In this document: piece by piece, positions 33,981-43,223 of the stretch
How positions within the stretch are numbered: position 1 is the stretch's first letter
Layout of the letters: the number at the start of each line of letters is the position of its first letter
Assembly: GCF_000617925.1 (NCBI RefSeq)
Contig: NZ_BAMT01000002.1
Location: forward strand, 310,001-374,000
Reading direction: 5' to 3'
Length of the DNA: 64,000 nt
DNA from: Methylobacillus glycogenes JCM 2850
Lineage (GTDB): Bacteria > Pseudomonadota > Gammaproteobacteria > Burkholderiales > Methylophilaceae
Translations under genes and position numbers: made by a program
Notes under the pieces: generated by a model
The model's input: the letters and a program-made list of their open reading frames with translations, nothing else
The model's database searches: none
What the model was told of the DNA's origin: nothing

Positions 33981-34886
33981 TGGCGAACAACTTGCTGACC
34001 AGCGTCACACCCAGCAGCACCAAAGCGCCTGCGACTATGCCAACCAAGGCATCAAACAGCAAGGACAACAGCAAGCCTGTTCCTTGACCTGTCACTCCCA
34101 GCGCCAAGCTCAACTGTTCAGCCAAGTGATGCAAGGGCGGTAAGCCATGGCTGAGTATGCCACCCCCCACCAGAAACATGGCCGCTGTCCCTGCAATCGA
34201 TAACCCCTTCATCAGCAAGGCGCGCCTGCCAGCAGGCCACGGCCCAACAAGCGCAACGCGCTGTTGCTGGAGCGGTTGAGCACTATGCCCGCATCATCAA
34301 GTTTCACTATGCCTGCCACCAAACCATAAACGCCCACGGTCATGAGCAGCGCTATACCCGCCAGCACCATGATTTGCTCGCTTAAGGTCGCCGTGGCAAC
34401 TGTACCCAGAGTGATAACGATAATTTCGGCAGAGAGAATGAAGTCTGTGCGTACTGCGCCCTTGATCTTGTCTTGTTCGTAAGCGCTGATGTCACTGGCG
34501 GAGGATGCTTCGCTCAGCGCTGGGCTGGCTTCAGGCTTGCCGTCCTCGTGTGGTAACCATTTATGCGCGAGTTTCTCGAAGCCCTCGTAGCAAAGAAAAG
34601 CTCCCCCCAGCATCAGCAAGGGCAAGACCGCCCAGGGGATAAAGCTGCTGATCAATAAGGCGGCAGGCAGCAGTATGGCTTTGTTGAGCAGTGAGCCTTT
34701 GGCGACTGCCCACACTACAGACAATTCGCGGTCAGCGCGTATGCCGCTGACTTGCTGCGCATTCAGCGCCAGGTCATCGCCCAGTACCCCAGCGGTTTTC
34801 TTGGCAGCGACTTTGGTCATGGCAGAAACGTCATCCAGCAAGCTGGCGATGTCGTCTATCAGGGTGAGCAGATTGCTGGCGGCCAT
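33973..34886 (-). CDS. DUF808 (YedI-like) membrane protein, one frame break
   Basis: Multi-pass inner-membrane protein of the DUF808 family; function unknown. The N-terminal part ([49 protein letters not shown]) is in one frame and ends prematurely with LLAGAPC. The last 80 residues ([19 protein letters not shown]) are in another. One base is missing near 34219 (coding GCGCCTTGCTG for GCGCCCTTGCTG, restoring GAPLLMKGLS). Restored length about 304 residues, as in the family. Confidence 0.85.
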
Positions 34887-34973
34887 GCGGAACTCAAAGG
34901 AAATTTAGGTGCGAGCAGCATAGCATGAAGTACATAGGCAGTTTAAAAGCCTAGAGAATGACAAGGGTTAATA

Positions 34974-35002
34974 TTGACAATAATTTGCTTTAAATTTGCT
35001 AT
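34974..35002 (+). promoter_or_regulatory. Possible promoter of the small secreted protein
   Basis: A perfect TTGACA at 34974-34979 is followed 17 bases later by TGCTAT, a weak -10, in an AT-rich stretch 50 bases before the start codon. Confidence 0.4.
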
Positions 35003-35052
35003 TTGTGAATGTATATTGTTTTTACCTTGATCATTTTATGGAGCCTACACTT

Positions 35053-35466
35053 ATGTCGACCGCGTTTAAATTTTCTGCAAAGTCGTTGAACGCCTTGATC
35101 GCTGGCGCTGCCTTGGGCGTCACGCTGGTGGCCTATGGCACCCCGGCGCAAGCAAGTAGCCAGGAAGCTATCACTTTGAGTTGTAATACTGCCAAGCAAG
35201 TTTGCCAGGCCAGTGGCACTGATGAGGATGGTAAACCTATTGCCGCCTGGACTTCATGGTTCACGAAGAAAGGAAGTAATGTCGCTATCAACAAGAAAAA
35301 CACGCAAACCTCAACTCAAGCAAAAGTGGACCCTCAAATTGAGGATTCCATCCCTTGTGATCAAGGTGGCCCCAAGGGTAGCGTATTTACATGGCATGTG
35401 AGTACGTTTACAGAAACACTGAAGTACACGCACCCTAGCGCAACAGTAGACGTATATTGTTATTAA
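35053..35466 (+). CDS. Small secreted protein, unknown
   Basis: No family recognised. With ATG 35053 (GGAG at 35040-35043) the product is 137 residues and begins with a typical signal peptide, ALIAGAALGVTLVAYG, with a likely cut after PAQA. The mature part is polar and lysine/threonine-rich (KKGSNVAINKKNTQTSTQAK) and has four cysteines: two in SCNTAKQVCQ, one in SIPCDQ and one in VYCY at the very end. That pattern fits two disulfides. The region is more AT-rich than its neighbours. An upstream ATG at 35038 is possible. Confidence 0.6.
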   Translation: MSTAFKFSAKSLNALIAGAALGVTLVAYGTPAQASSQEAITLSCNTAKQVCQASGTDEDGKPIAAWTSWFTKKGSNVAINKKNTQTSTQAKVDPQIEDSIPCDQGGPKGSVFTWHVSTFTETLKYTHPSATVDVYCY

Positions 35467-35480
35467 TGATTTTTTAAAAC

Positions 35481-35509
35481 AAAGGCGACCTGTAAGGTCG
35501 CCTTTTTAA
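35481..35509 (+). terminator. Terminator after the small secreted protein
   Basis: Perfect 11-bp stem AAAGGCGACCT / AGGTCGCCTTT, loop GTA, then T-rich. Its presence supports the preceding frame as an expressed gene. Confidence 0.88.
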
Positions 35510-35601
35510 TCTGCATGACAGGCTGTTGAACATTAGCCTGTCATGTTGTGTGCACTATGGGGAAAGGCTGCGCTGAATCAGCTTTCCCCCTCATGCATTC
35601 C

Positions 35602-36657
35602 TTAAGCTGCTTGCTTGAGGCTGGCAATATCGATCACAAAGCGGTACTTGATATCGCTCTTGAGCATACGTTCAAATGCCTCGTTGATTTCCTGGATAGG
35701 GATCAACTCAATATCTGAAGTGATATTGTGCTCGGCGCAGAAATCCAGCATTTCCTGGGTTTCTTGTATACCACCAATCAAAGAACCTGCCAGCGTGCGG
35801 CGCTTGAAGATCAGATTGCCTACACTGGGGGAAGGGTGCGGACTATCAGGCACGCCTACCAGACACATGGAACCGTCACGCTTGAGCAGGGACATGAACT
35901 GATCCAGGTCATGTGGCGCAGCCACGGTGTTGAGGATGAAATCAAAGCTTTGCAGATGCTCCGCCATTTGCGCTGCATCCTTGGAAATCACCACTTCGTC
36001 AGCGCCCAGGCGCTTGGCATCTTCTGCCTTGCCGGGGGAGGTGGTGAACAATACGGTGTGGGCACCAAAAGCATGGGCAAACTTCAAACCCATATGGCCC
36101 AAACCGCCCAGGCCAACGATACCTACCTTATGACCCTTGCCCACTTTCCAGTGACGCAGTGGGGAGTAAGTGGTGATGCCAGCACACAACAGCGGCGCGG
36201 TAGCAGCCAAGTCTAATTTATCGGAAATCTTCAGGGTGAAGCGCTCATCAACGACGATGAGGTTGGAATAACCACCATAAGTTGATTTGCCTGTGTGCTT
36301 GTCCGGGCTGTTGTAGGTGAACACGGAATGGTTGCAGTATTGCTCCAGGCCATCCGCACAGTCAGGGCAGCCACCACAGGAATCTACCAGGCAACCCACA
36401 CCTGCCAGATCACCCGCCTTGAATTTCTTTACCGCGCTACCTACGCGGGTGACACGGCCAACAATCTCGTGGCCTGGCACCATGGGGAAGGTGGAATTAC
36501 CCCATTCGTCACGCGCCTGGTGTAAATCCGAGTGGCAGACGCCACAAAACAGAATTTCGATTTCTACATCTTCAGCGCCAACTTCACGGCGCTCAAATGC
36601 AAATGGGGCCAAGGGGGACTTGGGATCATGGGCGGCATAACTGATGGCTTTGGTCAT
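35602..36657 (-). CDS. Zinc-dependent alcohol dehydrogenase (YahK/cinnamyl type)
   Basis: NADPH-linked aldehyde reductase/alcohol dehydrogenase of the medium-chain family, most like E. coli YahK. 351 residues. Catalytic zinc ligands: Cys and His in FCGVCHSDLH and PGHEIVG, structural zinc cysteines in CGGCPDCADGLEQYC. The Rossmann motif is GLGGLGHMGLKFA near residue 185. Likely detoxifies aldehydes; a role against formaldehyde in a methylotroph is possible but not shown. It lies upstream of doxX and the catalase on the minus strand, separated by a long hairpin. Confidence 0.9.
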   Translation of the reverse strand: MTKAISYAAHDPKSPLAPFAFERREVGAEDVEIEILFCGVCHSDLHQARDEWGNSTFPMVPGHEIVGRVTRVGSAVKKFKAGDLAGVGCLVDSCGGCPDCADGLEQYCNHSVFTYNSPDKHTGKSTYGGYSNLIVVDERFTLKISDKLDLAATAPLLCAGITTYSPLRHWKVGKGHKVGIVGLGGLGHMGLKFAHAFGAHTVLFTTSPGKAEDAKRLGADEVVISKDAAQMAEHLQSFDFILNTVAAPHDLDQFMSLLKRDGSMCLVGVPDSPHPSPSVGNLIFKRRTLAGSLIGGIQETQEMLDFCAEHNITSDIELIPIQEINEAFERMLKSDIKYRFVIDIASLKQAA

Positions 36658-36816
36658 GGACTGCTCCTGTTAGCTAAGGGGGAATATGGCATGGCGTGGG
36701 TTTGCAACCACGGCCACGGGAATAGAGGCATTATGGCGGCTTGCATTGCTCCAATAAATGGAAATAAATCAATTTCACAATTCCAGAATTGGGATTTTAA
36801 GCCGTGCATAAAGCTT

Positions 36817-36856
36817 GCGGTACTGGCATGACCACCAATGTCAGTGCCAGTACCGC
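36817..36856. other. Long hairpin downstream of doxX
   Basis: GCGGTACTGGCA at 36817-36828 pairs perfectly with TGCCAGTACCGC at 36845-36856, and the inner TGAC/GTCA extends the stem past one unpaired base. No T-run follows on either strand, so it is not a standard intrinsic terminator. Confidence 0.7.
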
Positions 36857-36861
36857 ATGAG

Positions 36862-37236
36862 TTAACGCTGGCGGTTATCCAGTGCCAGGTAAAGTACGCT
36901 ACTACTGGCCAGAATCAGCAAGCCGCCAGCGATGGCCAGGTCTTTAAGCAGCATGGTTGTCTGCTGGGCGTTGTTGAAATCAAGGTGGAACAGCACTGCG
37001 GCAAGGATACAGAACAAGGCCAGCAACCAGGCCACAATACGCGTCTGCAAACCAACAATAAGGGCGATGCCTCCCAGCAGTTCCAGGGCAATGGTAGGCC
37101 AAAGCAAAATGCCGGGCACGCCGGCAGATTCCATAAAGGCGACGGTGCCAGTTTGGTCGGCAATCTTGCCCGCGCCAGCGACCACAAATATGAGGGCAAT
37201 CAGGATACGCCCCACCAGGTGTGCATATGCATTCAT
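36862..37236 (-). CDS. DoxX family membrane protein
   Basis: Four-helix inner-membrane protein of the DoxX/DoxD family; bacterial members have been tied to redox or thiol stress, with uncertain mechanism. 124 residues. The start MNAYAHLVGRILIALIFVVAG and the segment WPTIALELLGGIALIVGLQT are typical. It follows the catalase on the same strand after a 157-base gap containing a perfect hairpin, which suggests shared stress regulation. Confidence 0.87.
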   Translation of the reverse strand: MNAYAHLVGRILIALIFVVAGAGKIADQTGTVAFMESAGVPGILLWPTIALELLGGIALIVGLQTRIVAWLLALFCILAAVLFHLDFNNAQQTTMLLKDLAIAGGLLILASSSVLYLALDNRQR

Positions 37237-37263
37237 CTATTTCTCCTCTATATGATGTTATGT

Positions 37264-37291
37264 AGCCTGGGTGGCGTGTGCCACCCAGGCT
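37264..37291. other. Perfect hairpin between catalase and doxX
   Basis: AGCCTGGGTGGC and GCCACCCAGGCT form a perfect 12-bp stem with loop GTGT. No T-run follows. Could end or attenuate transcription out of the catalase gene or protect an mRNA end. Confidence 0.7.
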
Positions 37292-37393
37292 TAACCATAA
37301 AGCATAACGAGTCAGGATGCCATGCAATGCCTGTGATGCATCTAAGTCAGATGCGCCACAGGGTGGGCGCTATGCTCGCCGTTAAGTTTGCCG

Positions 37394-38866
37394 TTAAACT
37401 TGCCCAGCCAGCTTGGCTAAAGCTGCTTGCACGCCTGCAGCATAGCCAGGGTCGGCCTTGGCAAATTGCTGCAGCATGCGCTCTTGTATGCTGGCGTTGG
37501 CTTGCGATAGCCCGGCTGCAATATTGCCACATAGCTGTTGTTGCTGATCAGCTGACATCAAGCGGAATAGTGCACCTGGTTGGCTGTAATAATCTTCTTC
37601 AGACTGATCGTGATATCCCACCCAGGCATCTTCCAGCACAGGCAATGGTGGCGGAGTGTATTGCGGGGCCGGAGTAGGGGATGTGCCAGCCCTGTCATTG
37701 GGGTAAAAATTCGGCACCTGCTTGAGGCTACTGGCAGAAGCACCATGACCTGTCACTGGGCATCCGGCCGCCATGGCCCCATCGCGCTGGTAGTGGTTGA
37801 CCGGGCAGCGAGCGGCATTCACGGGTAATTGATTGGCATTGACGCCTACCCTATAGCGATGCGCATCTTGATACGCCAGCAAGCGCGCTTGCAGCATTTT
37901 GTCTGGTGAAGCGCCTATGCCGGGCACCAGGTTGCTAGGCGCAAACGCGGCTTGCTCGGTCTCGGCAAAGTAGTTGTCCACATTGCGGTTAAGCTCCAGC
38001 TGGCCTATCTCTATCAAAGGAAAATCGGCATGTGGCCAAATCTTGGTCAGATCAAAAGGATTGATCTTGTAATCACGCGCCTCAGCCTCAGTCATGATCT
38101 GCAACTTCACCGCCCAGGCGGGGAATTCACCACGATTGATGGCATCCACCAGGTCTTGCTGCGCGCCAAAGGCGGGCAATTGCGCGGCTTCTTCACCTGT
38201 TACGGTCTTGATGCCTTGCTTGCTCTTGAAGTGCCATTTAATCCAGACGCGTTGCCCGGCTTCGTTCCAGAAACTCAAGGTATGGGAGCTGAAACCATGC
38301 ATATGGCGGTAAGAAGCGGGGATGCCTCGGTCCGACATCAGTATGGTCATCTGATGCAGTGATTGCGGGTGATTGGCCCAGAATTCAAAGGCATTGGCGG
38401 GGGTGGGCAGATTGGTGACCGGGTCTTTTTTCTGCGAATGGATAAAGTCCGGGAATTTGATCGGGTCGTTAAGGAAAAACACCGGGGTGTTATTGCCCAC
38501 TAGGTCGAAATTGCCTTGCTGGGTGTAGAACTTGACTGCAAAACCTCTAGGGTCACGCGCATAATCGCTGGAATCCTGACCGCCGCCCACAGTGGAAAAA
38601 CGCACAAACACTTCGGTCTGGCTGCCTACGTTTTGCAAAAAGCTGGCGATGGTGTGCTGGCTCAGGCTTTTGCTCAAGGTAAACGTGCCATAAGCCCCTG
38701 TACCTCGTGCATGCACCACACGCTCGGGAATGCGCTCGCGATTGAAATGGGCGAGCTTTTCAAACAAATAGTGGTTATCAAAGGTCAAGGGCCCGCGCGG
38801 CCCTACGCTGATGCTGTTGTTATCGTCAGGCACCGGGGCGCCGCTGCTGGTAGTGATTGTGCTCAT
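37394..38866 (-). CDS. katA: Monofunctional haem catalase
   Basis: Breaks down hydrogen peroxide. 490 residues, small-subunit clade type. The active-site region is ERIPERVVHARGTGAYGTF (catalytic His in VVHARG), with the distal Asn in the FVRFSTVGG-to-FFLNDP region, and the proximal haem tyrosine in RLLAYQDAHRYRVG. The C-terminal half is extended (NRDGA-like CPVNHY region, PNFYPNDRAG). AAGGAG lies 7 bases before the ATG. I looked upstream for OxyR half-sites and found none convincing. Confidence 0.94.
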   Translation of the reverse strand: MSTITTSSGAPVPDDNNSISVGPRGPLTFDNHYLFEKLAHFNRERIPERVVHARGTGAYGTFTLSKSLSQHTIASFLQNVGSQTEVFVRFSTVGGGQDSSDYARDPRGFAVKFYTQQGNFDLVGNNTPVFFLNDPIKFPDFIHSQKKDPVTNLPTPANAFEFWANHPQSLHQMTILMSDRGIPASYRHMHGFSSHTLSFWNEAGQRVWIKWHFKSKQGIKTVTGEEAAQLPAFGAQQDLVDAINRGEFPAWAVKLQIMTEAEARDYKINPFDLTKIWPHADFPLIEIGQLELNRNVDNYFAETEQAAFAPSNLVPGIGASPDKMLQARLLAYQDAHRYRVGVNANQLPVNAARCPVNHYQRDGAMAAGCPVTGHGASASSLKQVPNFYPNDRAGTSPTPAPQYTPPPLPVLEDAWVGYHDQSEEDYYSQPGALFRLMSADQQQQLCGNIAAGLSQANASIQERMLQQFAKADPGYAAGVQAALAKLAGQV

Positions 38867-39047
38867 AACTTTCTCCTTGAGTTGATGAAGGCTGCTGGCT
38901 TTAGCGCTTTTAAACCGCTCTATGATTATTCAGCCTGTTATCTTGAGTAATATCTGTAACGCAGGTTCATCCTAAAGCCAAATCAATATTAATGAAAATT
39001 GATTGTTTTAACCAAGTCAATAAATCCAGCTAATGGGTGTAAGCAAT

Positions 39048-39071
39048 AAAAAAGGGACCGAAGTCCCTTTT
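39048..39071 (-). terminator. Terminator after ppsR
   Basis: Reading the minus strand, AAAAGGGAC / GTCCCTTTT forms a perfect 9-bp stem with a four-base loop, followed by further T. Lies 24 bases after the ppsR stop. Confidence 0.88.
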
Positions 39072-39094
39072 CTGGTTCAAGGCTAGCGCCAGTA

Positions 39095-39919
39095 TCAATG
39101 ATTGGAGTTGACGCGTATCTTTTGCAAGATGATGGTTGATAACTCTTCAATCGAACGACTGGTGGAATCTATCCAGTTAATCTTTTCACGCTGCATCAAA
39201 TCTTCCGCCAAACGTATTTCATGGCGGCAGTTGTCCAGAGAGGCATAAAAGCTATCCGGCCTGCGCTCGCTACGTACGCTATGCAGACGCTCGGCATTGA
39301 TGGACAGCCCGTAAAGTTTCTCTGGATGTTTCTTCAAGGCTTCAGGCAGGCTGCCACGCTCCAGATCTTCGGGGATCAAGGGGTAGTTGGCGGCCTTGAT
39401 ACCAAACTGCATGGCCAGGTACAAGCTGGTAGGTGTCTTGCCGCAGCGCGACACGCCTACCAAGATTACCTGTGCTTCACTGAGGCCAAAATCTGTCATG
39501 CCGTCATCGTGATTTAGCGTGAAGTTGATCGCATCAATGCGCTCGTAATAGCTGTTACCCAGCACACTGTGGGCAATGCCCGAAGTGCGCGAAGGTTGCA
39601 TCTGCAATTCTTCAGCCAATGGATCGACAAAAGAACCGAACACATCCAGATGCAGGGCATTGCTCTGCTTGAGCTTATCTCTGAGATCGGTATTCACCAG
39701 CGTCATCACAACGATGGGACGTACTCCTTCGGCAGCCTCAGTTTCAGCGATACGCACCAGCGCCTCTTCCACCTTCTGTTCAGAGTCGGTGAAAGGCAGG
39801 CGGATATGGCGGAAGCTGACCATAGGGAAATGCGCCAGTAGGTGGCCGACGGACTCGGCGGTAATACCGGTGCCGTCGGAGATGAAGAACACACTGCGTT
39901 TCTGCGTGGCGCTGGTCAT
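39095..39919 (-). CDS. ppsR: PEP synthase regulatory protein (kinase/pyrophosphorylase)
   Basis: Bifunctional DUF299 enzyme that inactivates PEP synthase by ADP-dependent phosphorylation and reactivates it by phosphate-dependent removal. I place the start at ATG 39919 (MTSATQKRSVFFISDGTGIT), giving 274 residues; the open frame further up overlaps ppsA. The P-loop is VGVSRCGKTPTSLYLA. It follows ppsA after 11 bases, so target and regulator are co-expressed. Confidence 0.95.
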   Translation of the reverse strand: MTSATQKRSVFFISDGTGITAESVGHLLAHFPMVSFRHIRLPFTDSEQKVEEALVRIAETEAAEGVRPIVVMTLVNTDLRDKLKQSNALHLDVFGSFVDPLAEELQMQPSRTSGIAHSVLGNSYYERIDAINFTLNHDDGMTDFGLSEAQVILVGVSRCGKTPTSLYLAMQFGIKAANYPLIPEDLERGSLPEALKKHPEKLYGLSINAERLHSVRSERRPDSFYASLDNCRHEIRLAEDLMQREKINWIDSTSRSIEELSTIILQKIRVNSNH

Positions 39920-39930
39920 CTTTTTTCCGC

Positions 39931-42294
39931 TTACTTGCTGATACGCTGCCAGGTGCTGATCACGGTATCCGGGTTCAGCGATACCGACTTGATCCCCTTT
40001 TCTACCAGCCATTCAGCAAAGTCAGGGTGATCAGAAGGGCCTTGACCGCAGATACCGACATACTTGTTCAGGCGGTTGGCAGTGCTGATGGCCATTTCCA
40101 GCAAGACCTTGACCGCAGGGTCACGCTCGTCAAAGCCGTGAGCCACCAGGCCAGAGTCACGGTCCATACCCAGCGAAAGCTGAGTCAGATCGTTAGAGCC
40201 TATGGAGAAGCCATCGAAGTACTCGAGGAACTGCTCGGCCAGCAAGGCGTTGGATGGAATTTCGCACATCATGATCAGACGCAGGCCATGTTCGCCGCGC
40301 TTGAGGCCATGCTTAGCGAGGATTTCCACCACTTGGCGTGCTTCGTCCAGAGTACGTACAAACGGGATCATCAATTCGATATTGGTGAGGCCCAGTTCTT
40401 CGCGCACCTTGCGCATGGCGATACATTCCAGCTCGAAGCAATCCTGGAAGTCAGGCGAGATGTAGCGCGCAGCGCCACGGAAGCCCAGCATAGGATTTTC
40501 TTCTTCCGGCTCGTAGATTTCGCCACCAATCAGCTTGCGGTATTCGTTGGACTTGAAGTCCGACATACGCGCGATGACAGGCTTGGGATAGAAAGCAGCA
40601 CCAATGGTGGCAACACCTTCAGCCAGCTTGTCGATATAGAACTGACGTGGGCTGGCGTAACCCTTGGCACGGCGCAGGATGTCTTCCTGCATTTCGGCAG
40701 GCACTTTGTCCAGGTTGAGGATGGCCTTGGGGTGTATGCCTATCATGTTATTGATGACAAACTCCAGACGGGCCAGGCCCACACCTTCGTTAGGGATCTG
40801 CGCAAAGCTGAAGGCCATGTCGGGGTTGCCGACGTTCATCATGATCTTGACTGGCGCTGGAGGCAGCTTGGCTTCTTCTTCCTGAGTCACGGTGAAGGGT
40901 ACGGCACCGCTATAGACATAGCCGGTTTCACCTTCAGCACAGGACACGGTCACCACTTGACCATCCTGCAGCAGCTCAGTCGCGTTGACGCTACCTACAA
41001 TCGCAGGGATACCTAGTTCACGCGCAATAATCGCGGCGTGGCAGGTACGGCCACCACGGTTGGTCACCAATGCGGATGCGCGCTTCATGACTGGTTCCCA
41101 GTTAGGGTCTGTCATATCAGCCACCAGTACGTCACCAGGCTGCACGGTGTTCATTTCGGAAGCGTGCTTGACGATACGCACCGGGCCAGAGCCTACCTTT
41201 TGCGTGACGGCACGGCCAGTGATCACGGCAGTGTTGCCGCTGCTGTTGATCTGGAATTTCTCAGTAACGTTACCGCTTTGCGATTTAACGGTTTCTGGAC
41301 GCGCTTGCAGAATGTAGAGCTTGCCGTCTACACCGTCACGGCCCCATTCCACATCCATAGGGGTCTTGTAGTGTTCTTCGATCTGCACGGCAAAGCGCGC
41401 GAGTTCGAGAATTTCTTCATCAGCCAGGGAGTAGCGGCTGCTGTCTTCCTTGCTGTTTTCCACGGTGTGGGTGCTCTTGCCAGCCACATTGCTGTCGCTG
41501 AAGATCATCTTGATCAGCTTGGAGCCCAGGTTACGGCGCACGATGGCAGGGAAACCCTTGGCCAGCAGTGGCTTGTGTACATAGAACTCGTCAGGATTGA
41601 CCGCACCTTGCACCACAGTCTCACCCAGGCCGTAGGAGGAGGTGATGAAGACCACATCACGGAAACCGGATTCGGTATCCATGGTGAACATTACACCGGA
41701 GCTACCCAGGTTGCTGCGTACCATGCGCTGCACACCCGCAGACAAAGCCACATCAGCGTGGATAAAGCCCTTGTGTACGCGGTAGGAGATTGCACGGTCG
41801 TTATAGAGAGAGGCAAACACTTCCTTGATCGCGTGCAGGATGTTGTCCAGGCCGCGAATATTGAGGAAGCTTTCCTGCTGACCAGCAAAAGACGCATCGG
41901 GCAAGTCTTCCGCAGTGGCGGAAGAGCGCACAGCGAAGGTCATATCATCGCCAGATTCTGTGGTCAGGGTCTTGTAGTGTTCGGCAATCGCATCTTGCAG
42001 TTCTTTAGGGAACGGCGTGTCGATAATCCATTGGCGGATCTTTTGGCCAGTGGCAGCCAAGGCATCCACATCATCCACGTTGAGGACATCCAGTTCGGCA
42101 TTGATACGCTTGTCCAGGCCGTCCTTGGCCAGGAACTCACGGTAAGCGTGAGCCGTGGTAGCAAAACCACCCGGTACACGCACACCTTTTGCAGTGAGCT
42201 GGCTGATCATTTCGCCTAGTGAAGCATTCTTGCCGCCAACTGCAGGCACATCAGTGATACGCAGTTTGTCGAAGGCGATTACGTAATCCAACAT
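39931..42294 (-). CDS. ppsA: Phosphoenolpyruvate synthase
   Basis: Makes PEP, AMP and phosphate from pyruvate and ATP. 787 residues: an N-terminal ATP-binding domain ([11 protein letters not shown] at residue 20, [16 protein letters not shown]), the swivelling phosphohistidine domain with [18 protein letters not shown] (catalytic His), and a C-terminal PEP-binding barrel ([34 protein letters not shown]). Opposes pyruvate kinase at 3068. Upstream there are about 350 bases without a gene. Confidence 0.97.
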   Translation of the reverse strand: MLDYVIAFDKLRITDVPAVGGKNASLGEMISQLTAKGVRVPGGFATTAHAYREFLAKDGLDKRINAELDVLNVDDVDALAATGQKIRQWIIDTPFPKELQDAIAEHYKTLTTESGDDMTFAVRSSATAEDLPDASFAGQQESFLNIRGLDNILHAIKEVFASLYNDRAISYRVHKGFIHADVALSAGVQRMVRSNLGSSGVMFTMDTESGFRDVVFITSSYGLGETVVQGAVNPDEFYVHKPLLAKGFPAIVRRNLGSKLIKMIFSDSNVAGKSTHTVENSKEDSSRYSLADEEILELARFAVQIEEHYKTPMDVEWGRDGVDGKLYILQARPETVKSQSGNVTEKFQINSSGNTAVITGRAVTQKVGSGPVRIVKHASEMNTVQPGDVLVADMTDPNWEPVMKRASALVTNRGGRTCHAAIIARELGIPAIVGSVNATELLQDGQVVTVSCAEGETGYVYSGAVPFTVTQEEEAKLPPAPVKIMMNVGNPDMAFSFAQIPNEGVGLARLEFVINNMIGIHPKAILNLDKVPAEMQEDILRRAKGYASPRQFYIDKLAEGVATIGAAFYPKPVIARMSDFKSNEYRKLIGGEIYEPEEENPMLGFRGAARYISPDFQDCFELECIAMRKVREELGLTNIELMIPFVRTLDEARQVVEILAKHGLKRGEHGLRLIMMCEIPSNALLAEQFLEYFDGFSIGSNDLTQLSLGMDRDSGLVAHGFDERDPAVKVLLEMAISTANRLNKYVGICGQGPSDHPDFAEWLVEKGIKSVSLNPDTVISTWQRISK

Positions 42295-42647
42295 GTTTAC
42301 TCTCCATCAATACATGGCGCCGGGCGCACGTAAGTTTTTGTTCAGAATCAATTTCCCATTTGGCTTACGCCTCTTGGGTCATCAACGCTGAAAAGCTAAA
42401 GATTTTAAGGGGATGTAGATAAAGGAAAATCAATATTTTGCCCTATTGTAACCTCATGTGTCACCTGTAACGCGGCTTTGGCGGCAAAAAAAGCCCGCCA
42501 GACATGATCAGGGTAGGGACTCGCAAGTATAGGCATGGGGAATCATGACTTGCATTAGTCCAATCGGCCTAGATGTACAGACTTAAGGCATAGAGGCAAT
42601 CGTGTCATGCAAGCACAGGCATTTGGCGCATGAACATGCCATTGTGC
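42295..42647. other. Gene-poor intergenic stretch
   Basis: No gene supported. It holds the ppsA leader, an AT-rich patch near 42395-42450 that may carry the ppsA promoter (no clear pair of boxes), a short inverted repeat GGCGGC / GCCCGCC around an A-run near 42478-42498, and the hairpin listed at 42617. Confidence 0.5.
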
Positions 42648-42649
42648 CT
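42617..42649 (-). other. Nested hairpin at the regA stop
   Basis: AGGCA/TGCCT, GGC/GCC and CATG/CATG pair in register around a central AA, overlapping the regA stop codon. There is no T-run. Possibly a factor-dependent terminator or 3' stabiliser. Confidence 0.55.
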
Positions 42650-43223
42650 ATTGCTTGACCGGATATTTGCTGAGTTTGCGCTGTAGTGTGCGCCTGTGCA
42701 TATTGAGACTGCGCGCGGTGGCGGAAATATTGCCCTCATTTTCCTGTAGCACGCGCTGTATATGTTCCCATTCCATGCGGTTGACCGAGAGGGTTTGGCT
42801 GGCCAATGGAATTTCCGCATCGCCTTCGGTGCGCTGGAAGGCGGCCAATATCTGTGCTGCGTCCGCAGGTTTGGCCAGATAGTGGGTGGCCCCAAGCTTG
42901 ACGGCCTCCACCGCCGTGGCAATGCTGGCATAACCCGTCAACACCACAATCCGGGTTTGGTTATCAATCTGGTGCAGATGGCGCACCAGAGCCAGGCCGG
43001 ATTCCCCGGGCATCTTCAGGTCTATCACGGCATATTCTGGTGTTTCGTGTTCGGTCAGCGTGATGGCCTCTTGCACACTATGCGCCACCACAACATGGAA
43101 GCCGCGCTTTTGCATGGCACGTGCCAGCACCTCGGTGAACAGCACATCGTCATCCACCAGCAGCATATCGGCCTGGTTGAGACTATTAATATCACTGAGA
43201 CTATTAATATCAATGTCCGCCAT
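42648..43223 (-). CDS. regA: RegA/PrrA-type response regulator
   Basis: DNA-binding regulator partnered with RegB; in relatives it controls respiration, redox balance and electron-transport genes. 191 residues. The receiver domain has LLVDDDVLF, the phosphorylated Asp in AVIDLKMPG and Lys in YLAKPAD; the C-terminal Fis-type helix-turn-helix is NISATARSLNMHRRTLQRKL. The N-terminus carries a doubled DINSL(S/N) from an 18-bp tandem duplication, so a start closer to the receiver domain is possible but no better ATG is evident. Overlaps regB by 14 bases. Confidence 0.9.
   Translation of the reverse strand: MADIDINSLSDINSLNQADMLLVDDDVLFTEVLARAMQKRGFHVVVAHSVQEAITLTEHETPEYAVIDLKMPGESGLALVRHLHQIDNQTRIVVLTGYASIATAVEAVKLGATHYLAKPADAAQILAAFQRTEGDAEIPLASQTLSVNRMEWEHIQRVLQENEGNISATARSLNMHRRTLQRKLSKYPVKQ

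Noticed and set aside
36838-37677. 279-residue plus-strand frame opposite doxX and the catalase end
   Set aside because: It crosses the hairpin and two real genes on the other strand and has no family features.
38867-39000. OxyR site upstream of the catalase
   Set aside because: ATAG-like half-sites occur but not with the regular seven-base spacing of an OxyR operator.
41038-42219. 393-residue plus-strand frame opposite ppsA
   Set aside because: Antisense shadow of a well-conserved gene; the translated sequence resembles no protein family and lacks a ribosome site.
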